This document shows positions 13,380 through 17,880 of a stretch of DNA of 17,880 nucleotides, one piece after another. The stretch comes from Planctomycetaceae bacterium (GTDB lineage Bacteria; Planctomycetota; MHYJ01; SBBU01). The notes beneath the pieces are model-generated. The model did not search any database and was not told the DNA's origin. It saw only the letters and a program-made list of their open reading frames with translations. The translations under genes and the position numbers were made by a program. Location: positions 1 through 17,880 of the forward strand of contig SBBU01000336.1 of NCBI GenBank assembly GCA_005239585.1, written 5' to 3'. Each line of letters begins with the position of its first letter. Position 1 is the stretch's first letter.

Positions 13380-14187
13380 ATGAGATACATGATTGTACTC
13401 TTTTGCGGATTAATCTTGGTACAGGAAGATGATCAAACGAAACGAATTGAGCGCCTTATTAAGGACTTTGAGAGCAACGACGCTCAAATTCGTGCCAAGG
13501 CCGTAGAAGAGCTTTCAAAGATAGGCGGCAAGGCAATTCCTTCACTTGTCGAGACTCGTGATAAGACGAAAGACGAAGAGGTAAAGTTACGATGTGCTCA
13601 GGCCATAGATGGCGCGGTAGAAAGCGAGGCAAATAAGATCTTTGAGAAGCAAAAACCAGCACCGATTAAAAAGCCGCCAGAAGATCCAAAACTCAGAGTA
13701 AAGCTATACGACCGTGTCAGTGATGCTGCGAAATATTTCCCGGGGTATAAATTCTATGTTGCTTCTTGGTTCAAAAACTCACCGCCGTTCGGATTGATAA
13801 TCTTAACCCCAAAAGGAGAGATAAAAGGAGACAAAGTGGGGGGTACTGGACTCTTGGATGAGATAAAAAAAGCTGGACATCAAGATAGGGAGCAAAGATG
13901 AGGCGACAAAGTTCGGTCTGGTGTGGCTTGCTATTCAGCATGGACGCGAGAAGTTTAATGTAGATGTTACAGAGCACCAAACTGACATACGTTACTGAGT
14001 CTACGGCAAGAAGGCCCTGGACGGGTCATGGGAAAGAATAGAGATGTACCTGGCAGAAAAAGATGGCGCAGTGAAAAACATCTATCTTGAATTTTTCAAG
14101 GGAAAGGAACTTATTGATCAAGCTTGTATGAAACGGGAACCAAAAAAAGGTGAAGATTTGCCCAAAAAAGAGGAAAAAGAAAAGTAA
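13380..14187 (+). pseudogene. HEAT-repeat protein broken by a frameshift and an in-frame TGA
   Basis: The intact part (173 residues to a TGA at 13899) has a short hydrophobic N-terminus (MRYMIVLFCGLILVQ) and a HEAT-like unit: FESNDAQIRAKAVEELSKIG, then a KLRCAQAI second helix, as in the large anti-sigma protein. At the seven-A run 13865-13871, removing one A lets the frame continue as EIKKLDIKIGSKDEATKFGL through VTEHQTDIRY. It then meets TGA (13996-13998) and resumes in the same frame as VYGKKALDGSWERIEMYLAE to a lysine-rich end at TAA 14185. Both sides of each lesion have coherent, similarly charged protein sequence, so these look like two real inactivating changes or, for the A run, possible slippage. 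TGA ends other genes here and is not recoded. Function is unknown, probably an exported binding protein. It has a good promoter and AAGGAG. Confidence 0.72.
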
Positions 14188-14212
14188 TGCGAGTTTTTTG
14201 AAGGAAGCTAAT

Positions 14213-14902
14213 ATGATAAACAAAATGTGGTGGCTAGTAGCTCTGATGGTAGTTAGCATACTTGTCGTAAGCGGTATGTTGCTACCACTGGAAAGCGGTT
14301 CTAAGACCGAAAGAGATTGGGCTAAAGCTGAGGCCGGGTTTAAAGCCAAGATATTCAAGGACACGATTGAGATCAAACAGATCGGGGCTGATCTCTTCAA
14401 GGACCATCAATTTTACCAAATCACGGCCCGAGTCCCTCAGGTGGTATTCGGACAGCAGAAGGAGATTAATCGAACGATCTCGCTTGGAACGTTTGCATTA
14501 AAGATCGACGGGACTGCGAAAGAGCTCAGACAGCTCGAGGATATCACTGCGATTGCCAAGGAAGAAAGACTAAAACTAACAAAAGATGATGATGTCAAGT
14601 CTCTAGTTTTGATATGTGACAAGCTGGTTACAAAGATCAGGCTTTCTAATCCCGGCATTTACCATTATGAGGATCAGCAGGGACCAGAACGCACAGTGAA
14701 GGATATCAAAAAAGATAGTAAGAGCTATTATGCCAAGTCAGTTGTTTATGTAGAAGAAGAGCTCTATGGGTTAAAGTTTGTTACAGAGCTGGCCTACCAG
14801 TATGAGTTCAAATTGAACGACAATGGTGAGCTCAAAGATATCATTCATGAAGAGAAGAGCGAATGGGAAAGTTTGCTGAGATTTATGGGAAAGCAAGATT
14901 AG
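14213..14902 (+). CDS. Membrane-anchored hypothetical protein
   Basis: A 229-residue protein I do not recognise. One N-terminal hydrophobic helix (MWWLVALMVVSILVVSGMLL) acts as an uncleaved anchor or signal sequence. The rest is soluble and mostly beta-like, with DTIEIKQIGADLFKDHQFYQ, SLGTFALKIDGTAKEL and YAYQYEF-type strands, and it should face the periplasm. Start ATG 14213 is chosen over the upstream ATG 14150, because 14150 lies inside the preceding broken gene and encodes only a basic stretch, whereas 14213 follows AAGGAAG at a five-to-six-base spacing and begins directly with the membrane helix. It lies 25 bases after the HEAT pseudogene on the same strand, so probably shares its promoter. 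The two may have formed a secreted pair. Confidence 0.8.
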   Translation: MINKMWWLVALMVVSILVVSGMLLPLESGSKTERDWAKAEAGFKAKIFKDTIEIKQIGADLFKDHQFYQITARVPQVVFGQQKEINRTISLGTFALKIDGTAKELRQLEDITAIAKEERLKLTKDDDVKSLVLICDKLVTKIRLSNPGIYHYEDQQGPERTVKDIKKDSKSYYAKSVVYVEEELYGLKFVTELAYQYEFKLNDNGELKDIIHEEKSEWESLLRFMGKQD

Positions 14903-14963
14903 TGAAATGCTCATTGCCTGCTGACGAAAAGGCATAGGCTAATCCTTCAATCTGGCTGGAGAC

Positions 14964-15365
14964 TTAGTTCAAGCGAGTAGAGTGTTTGCGTCTTCGGATG
15001 ATGAAAAGCAATTGCGCGAAGCGGGGGTCATGACGGAGATTTTTTAGATCAGGATCCTTCTTCATGTGGGCAATATCATCATAGCCGTAGTTCGCAGCAT
15101 GGAAGAGGGATTCGAATGCCTCATCTACCTTTCCCAAGTTTGAGTAACTACACGCAAGATTATAATGAGCAACTGGGCTATCAGGGTAAAGGCTTGTTAT
15201 TTGTTTATCTACCTTTAGGGCCTCGGCATGGAGGCCGAGTCGGGTTAGGGCATGACCTAATATCTCAAGCGCTTCAAAGTTTATAGGGCGGTGCTTGAGG
15301 ATTGCTTTAGTAAGTGCAGCCTGAAATTGTAACAGATCCTTCACCCCGCTTTTTTGACTAGTCAA
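14964..15365 (-). CDS. Small TPR-repeat protein
   Basis: About 133 residues with two tetratricopeptide-like helical hairpins: ALEILGHALTRLGLHAEAL (14964-side numbering from residue ~30), then VAHYNLACSYSNLGKVDEAF with the canonical A-x3-Y-x4-G spacing. The tail DPDLKNLRHDPRFAQLL is a common ending of short TPR proteins. There is no signal peptide, so it is probably a cytoplasmic protein-protein interaction module. The start is TTG 15365, eight bases after GGAG inside a dispersed repeat. GTG 15374 and GTG 15344 are in the same frame, so the N-terminus is uncertain. If TTG is used, the first eight residues (MTSQKSGV) come from the repeat and match those of Apt (MNTSPKCGV). It follows rpsI on the same strand, with its own promoter in the repeat. 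Confidence 0.85.
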   Translation of the reverse strand: MTSQKSGVKDLLQFQAALTKAILKHRPINFEALEILGHALTRLGLHAEALKVDKQITSLYPDSPVAHYNLACSYSNLGKVDEAFESLFHAANYGYDDIAHMKKDPDLKNLRHDPRFAQLLFIIRRRKHSTRLN

Positions 15366-15448
15366 CTTTGCCACTCCGCTGAAATCCGCTCATAGTATAC
15401 ATTAGTTGCTTATGTTTTTACAAGGCAAAAAGGCGGGATTCGTCGCCT
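15340..15448 (-). repeat. Dispersed palindromic repeat, copy B (upstream of the TPR gene)
   Basis: This is a second copy of the element at 5970-6085, about 9.4 kb away and in the same orientation relative to its downstream gene. The ends are imperfect inverted repeats (CCCCGCTTTTTTG at 15344-15356 against CAAAAAGGCGGGA at 15426-15438, 11/13). A perfect 12-base palindrome, TTGACTAGTCAA, lies at 15354-15365. It contains a better-preserved promoter than copy A and runs in frame into the TPR gene. Confidence 0.65.
15394..15423 (-). promoter_or_regulatory. Promoter inside repeat copy B
   Basis: Read on the minus strand, TTGTAA (15423-15418), 18 bases and TATACT (15399-15394) form a promoter facing the TPR gene. 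The same positions in copy A read GTGTAA and ATTACT with the same 18-base gap, so the promoter belongs to the repeat and has weakened in copy A. Confidence 0.5.
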
Positions 15449-15461
15449 CAGGCCTGACTGA

Positions 15462-15851
15462 TTAACGCTTTGAGTACTGTTGACCCCTTCTTGCCCCGCG
15501 AAGGCCATACTTTTTGCGCTCCTTCATCCTTGGGTCACGTGTGAGAAATTTGCTCTGCTTTAGAATAGGAAGAAGTTCTGGTTCTGCTGCGACAAGGCCA
15601 CGAGCAATTCCATGACGGACTCCACCTGCCTGGCCGGTTGAACCTCCACCTGTTACTGTAATAAAAATATCATATCTACCCATCCTGTTTGTAGCAGCTA
15701 GCGGCTCAATGGCGGTAAATTTATCCAGCTCGTTGCAAAAGTATTTTTCAACTGGTTTATTATTCACCAGTATCTTGCCTTCGCCCGGGGAAAGCCTTAC
15801 CCTTGCTGTCGAGCTTTTGCGCCTTCCTGTGGTCCAGATATAGTCAGCCAT
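15462..15851 (-). CDS. rpsI: 30S ribosomal protein S9
   Basis: A 129-residue ribosomal protein of the small subunit whose basic tail reaches the tRNA anticodon region. WTTGRRKSSTARVRLSPGEG at the N-terminus, TGGGSTGQAGGVRHGIARGL in the middle and the ending RKKYGLRGARRGQQYSKR are the family hallmarks, the last carrying the invariant final arginine. The ATG is preceded by AAAGGGAGG. It follows rplM, as in most bacteria, but here the rplM frame runs 55 bases past this start, so S9 translation begins within the coding sequence of L13. Confidence 0.98.
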   Translation of the reverse strand: MADYIWTTGRRKSSTARVRLSPGEGKILVNNKPVEKYFCNELDKFTAIEPLAATNRMGRYDIFITVTGGGSTGQAGGVRHGIARGLVAAEPELLPILKQSKFLTRDPRMKERKKYGLRGARRGQQYSKR

Positions 15852-16300
15852 ATCCTCCCTTTCCTAACAAAATTTAGATCAAGTGCCTGTGGATTCTGCG
15901 CCTTGTGAGGGTGTTTATCTCCCTTGAAAACCTTGAGTTTCTTGAGCATGTGTCTGCCGAGCGCCCTTTTGGGTAACATACTGCGGACAGCCTTCATTAT
16001 TACATCTTCAGGCCGGGTCTTGGAAACCTCCTCGTGCTTTGCTTCCTTGTAACCTCCTGGGTATCCTGAATATCTCTCATAAAACTTGGCTTTACTCTTA
16101 TTCCCAGTAAGCTTTACTTGTTCAGCATTTATCACGATTACGAAATCACCCGCATCGTAAAAAGGAGTATATATTGATTTGTGTTTTCCCATGAGGAGAG
16201 TTGCAACTCTCGTGGCGAGTCGGCCTAATATTACACCCTTTGCATCTATAAGAAACCACTTGCGTGGAATTTTCTTCTCTGTCAAGTAAGTGCTTGTCAC
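15797..16300 (-). CDS. rplM: 50S ribosomal protein L13 with an unusual C-terminal extension
   Basis: L13 is an early-assembling large-subunit protein. RKWFLIDAKGVILGRLATRV, GKHKSIYTPFYDAGDFVIVI, RYSGYPGGYKE, RSMLPKRALGRHMLKKLKVF and HPHKAQNPQALDL are the family blocks. Normal L13 stops soon after that last block (about 142-150 residues). Here about 25 further residues (NFVRKGRIWLTISG...) follow, reading through the S9 ribosome-binding site and 55 bases into rpsI in another frame. A one-base indel near the T run on the minus strand (plus 15869-15874) would put a TAG just before the S9 ribosome-binding site. The frame also extends upstream to TTG 16354, but GTG 16300 gives MTSTYLTEKKIPRKWF, the usual start context. 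Neither has a clear Shine-Dalgarno sequence. Confidence 0.94.
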   Translation of the reverse strand: MTSTYLTEKKIPRKWFLIDAKGVILGRLATRVATLLMGKHKSIYTPFYDAGDFVIVINAEQVKLTGNKSKAKFYERYSGYPGGYKEAKHEEVSKTRPEDVIMKAVRSMLPKRALGRHMLKKLKVFKGDKHPHKAQNPQALDLNFVRKGRIWLTISGPQEGAKARQQG

Positions 16301-16376
16301 GGACAGGATGTTATCATGCCTGAATAACGAAGTCAATGCCGTGTCCAGGTCCAAGATGTTTCTGGACTGAGGTGCC

Positions 16377-17285
16377 CTAAAAGATGCTTTTACCTAAGGC
16401 TGAAAGGATAAGTTCAGAGGCTAGTTCTGCGGTTTGGTTGCGTGTGTCGAACATTGGGTTTAGCTCAACTATGTCTAGAGATGAAAGGAGCTCAGAGTCG
16501 CTCACAAGTTCCATTATTAGATGGCTTTCGCGGTAGTCAAGGCCGCCTCGTTTGGGTGTTCCGACACCGGGCGCGACGGTTGGATCAATTGCATCCAGAT
16601 CTATACTAACGTGAATTGCAGAGGCGTTCTTTGATGCTGATTTGATTGCCTCTTCGATCACTCGCGAGATGCCGAATCTATCTATCTCTTTCATTGTGAA
16701 TACATTTATACCCGAGTCCTTTACAAGTTTTTTCTCTCGGTCATCAATGTCTCTTACGCCAACAAGGCAGGCATTTTCAGGTGATACCTTTGGTCTGAAA
16801 CCACCGATATCTGAAAGCTTTCCGTCGCACATCCCTAGTATGTGAGCAAATGGCATCCCGTGTACATTGCCAGAGGGTGTTGATTCAGGGGTGTTCATAT
16901 CCGCATGGGCGTCGACCCATACAAGTCCTATACGCTGATTTTTTTCTCGATGGTAGCTGGCTGCTGCTGCTACTGATCCCATGGCAATGGAATGATCTCC
17001 GCCAAGTAGAATGGGATTTCGGCCCTCTTGAAAGGACTTTAGAACAGCCTTGTAGAGTCGTGAACAGACCTCTTCGATTACGTCTGCGTACTTGGCGTTC
17101 ATGCTCCCAACGGTTAACTCCTCGGGTATGGGGACATCCACATTGCCGCGATCCTCAACGTCGATTCCGAGCTTTTTTATTCTTTCATAGAGCCCTGTCC
17201 CTCTTATGGCAGAGGGCCCCATATCTACTCCTCGCCTGTTTGCCCCTAGATCCATAGGGACTCCAATTATTGCAACTTTTTTCAT
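16377..17285 (-). CDS. rocF: Arginase
   Basis: A 302-residue manganese enzyme of the ureohydrolase family that splits arginine into ornithine and urea. The binuclear Mn ligands are in GGDHSIAMGS, DAHADMNTPESTPSGNVHGM and SIDLDAIDPTVAPGVGTP, with the KRGGLDYRE segment after. The asparagine, serine and histidine of TPESTPSGNVHGMP are the arginase-type substrate-binding wording, whereas agmatinases read differently there (typically DAHTD), so arginase is preferred. The start is ATG, with MKKVAIIGVPMDLGANRRGV typical of the family. It lies upstream of rplM on the same strand. With the chosen L13 start the gap is about 76 bases, so an amino-acid catabolic gene shares the ribosomal-protein transcript. 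Confidence 0.94.
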   Translation of the reverse strand: MKKVAIIGVPMDLGANRRGVDMGPSAIRGTGLYERIKKLGIDVEDRGNVDVPIPEELTVGSMNAKYADVIEEVCSRLYKAVLKSFQEGRNPILLGGDHSIAMGSVAAAASYHREKNQRIGLVWVDAHADMNTPESTPSGNVHGMPFAHILGMCDGKLSDIGGFRPKVSPENACLVGVRDIDDREKKLVKDSGINVFTMKEIDRFGISRVIEEAIKSASKNASAIHVSIDLDAIDPTVAPGVGTPKRGGLDYRESHLIMELVSDSELLSSLDIVELNPMFDTRNQTAELASELILSALGKSIF

Positions 17286-17340
17286 GTTATTACTCTATCA
17301 TACACTCAGATTGTCTAGTTTACCATGACAAGAATCTGAA

Positions 17341-17679
17341 TTACTGTGTCTTCTGTGATTGGGGGGCGGGAGTAGTTTTGGATTTTTGAGGGTCGAGCAG
17401 CATGAACAAGGCCTGTAGTAGGAAAATTGAAGATGACAAGAGCAATGACATTTTATTTCCGGTTGAGAGAAATATTGCAAGCCAGAATGTTGCGATTGAA
17501 ATAGTAATTATTGGACAGATTGTATTAATTCTCTGAAAGAAGCTTACTCCTCCAGGTTTGCGGGGCTTTTTAGCAGCTGTAGTTGTGCCCGGCTTGCCAG
17601 TTTTCTGCGACTCCTTGGGTTGTATTTCCCGAAGGATTCTGTGTTTGTCTATACCTATGTCAAATTTTTCTTCTTCCAT
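17341..17679 (-). CDS. Small two-helix membrane protein
   Basis: A 112-residue protein of unknown family. The first ~50 residues are hydrophilic and basic (IDKHRILREIQPKESQKTGK and AAKKPRKPGG). Two hydrophobic helices follow (INTICPIITISIATFWLAIF and MSLLLSSSIFLLQALFMLL), joined by a short STGNK turn, so both ends probably lie in the cytoplasm. The end is a proline/glutamine tail. The ATG has only a weak ribosome-binding site (GGGTG). It is first in the minus-strand run towards arginase, behind a strong promoter. A chance frame is unlikely given the promoter, the two helices and the coherent basic N-terminus, but no function can be assigned. Confidence 0.72.
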   Translation of the reverse strand: MEEEKFDIGIDKHRILREIQPKESQKTGKPGTTTAAKKPRKPGGVSFFQRINTICPIITISIATFWLAIFLSTGNKMSLLLSSSIFLLQALFMLLDPQKSKTTPAPQSQKTQ

Positions 17680-17719
17680 TTTTGCACCCTGCTTTCAAAC
17701 ATCTCAAGCCTTTAATGTA

Positions 17720-17748
17720 ATTATATAAAAAAAACCCCCATTTTCCAA
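17720..17748 (-). promoter_or_regulatory. Promoter of the membrane-protein/arginase/L13 transcript
   Basis: Read on the minus strand, TTGGAA (17748-17743) and a perfect TATAAT (17725-17720) are 17 bases apart. Transcription would begin near 17713 and give a leader of about 34 bases before the ATG at 17679. The remaining 130 bases to the right edge hold a GAGGG/CCCTC stem-loop (about 17771-17786) and no supportable gene. Confidence 0.6.
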
Positions 17749-17880
17749 AGGATCTGATGGTGTAAAGAATGAGGGTTATTGCCCTCGCTTGTCAACACTT
17801 TTTTGTGCCGTAACTTATTGTGATTATGCAACTTACATACACTCATTGAAGGAGGCCACAGAGCAAGCAGGAGAGCACAG

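Noticed and set aside
13899..13998. TGA recoding (selenocysteine, Trp or Gly) to explain the in-frame TGA in the HEAT gene
   Set aside because: TGA ends the ECF sigma genes, tsaE and hicB here. No selenocysteine-type context is visible, and the gene also carries an independent frameshift.
17298..17340. A CAGATT/AATCTG inverted repeat between the small membrane-protein gene and arginase as a terminator or attenuator
   Set aside because: It is short, has unpaired bases inside and no U-run. Too weak to list.

Overview
The window is a bacterial chromosome segment of moderate-to-low GC. I infer a Planctomycetota-like (PVC-group) genome. The reasons are two ECF sigma factors each translationally coupled to a very large membrane-anchored anti-sigma/sensor protein, the recurrent HEAT-type motif 'RE.AT..L..LG..A' followed by 'E.R.KRIL', short TPR proteins ending in 'DPDLKNLRHDPRF', and an L13/S9 pair beside arginase. 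No rRNA, tRNA, CRISPR array, transposase or phage gene was seen. This lineage call is inference, not a database result.

Layout. (1) 1-880, plus: the end of an unknown gene, a stand-alone LigD-type 3'-phosphoesterase, and the first 52 codons of a type-5 uracil-DNA glycosylase that breaks off in a palindromic repeat. (2) 857-4223, plus: two REP-like hairpins, then an ECF sigma factor overlapping an 888-residue protein that joins a zinc-finger anti-sigma domain, a membrane helix, a FecR-like domain, a cysteine-repeat region and HEAT-like repeats. (3) 4358-5998, minus: apt, nth and a HicA/HicB-type toxin-antitoxin pair whose HicA frame carries an internal amber codon. (4) 6143-9861, plus: thiL, tsaE, a second ECF sigma factor and a second anti-sigma fusion (tandem zinc fingers, membrane helix, prenyltransferase/squalene-cyclase-like barrel), all overlapping. 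(5) 9932-10924, minus: a polyprenyl diphosphate synthase. (6) 11043-13285, plus: a coiled-coil protein, a MamK-family actin-like ATPase and a SixA-type phosphohistidine phosphatase. (7) 13380-14902, plus: a doubly broken HEAT-repeat gene and a small membrane-anchored protein. (8) 14964-17679, minus: a two-helix membrane protein, arginase, L13, S9 and a TPR protein.

How it fits together. DNA repair (phosphoesterase, UDG remnant, Nth) and purine salvage (Apt) lie near each other. The two ECF/anti-sigma pairs look like separate envelope-sensing circuits, the second co-transcribed with thiamine and tRNA-modification genes. The actin-like gene has a good promoter of its own and a coiled-coil neighbour, suggesting a filament system, but no other magnetosome gene is present.

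The least conventional feature is a pair of roughly 110-bp dispersed repeats (5970-6085 and 15340-15448). Each has imperfect inverted ends, a candidate promoter, a Shine-Dalgarno sequence and a TTG codon, and each runs in frame into the gene it precedes (apt and the TPR gene). Several genes are decayed (udg, hicA, the HEAT gene), and rplM reads unusually far into rpsI.
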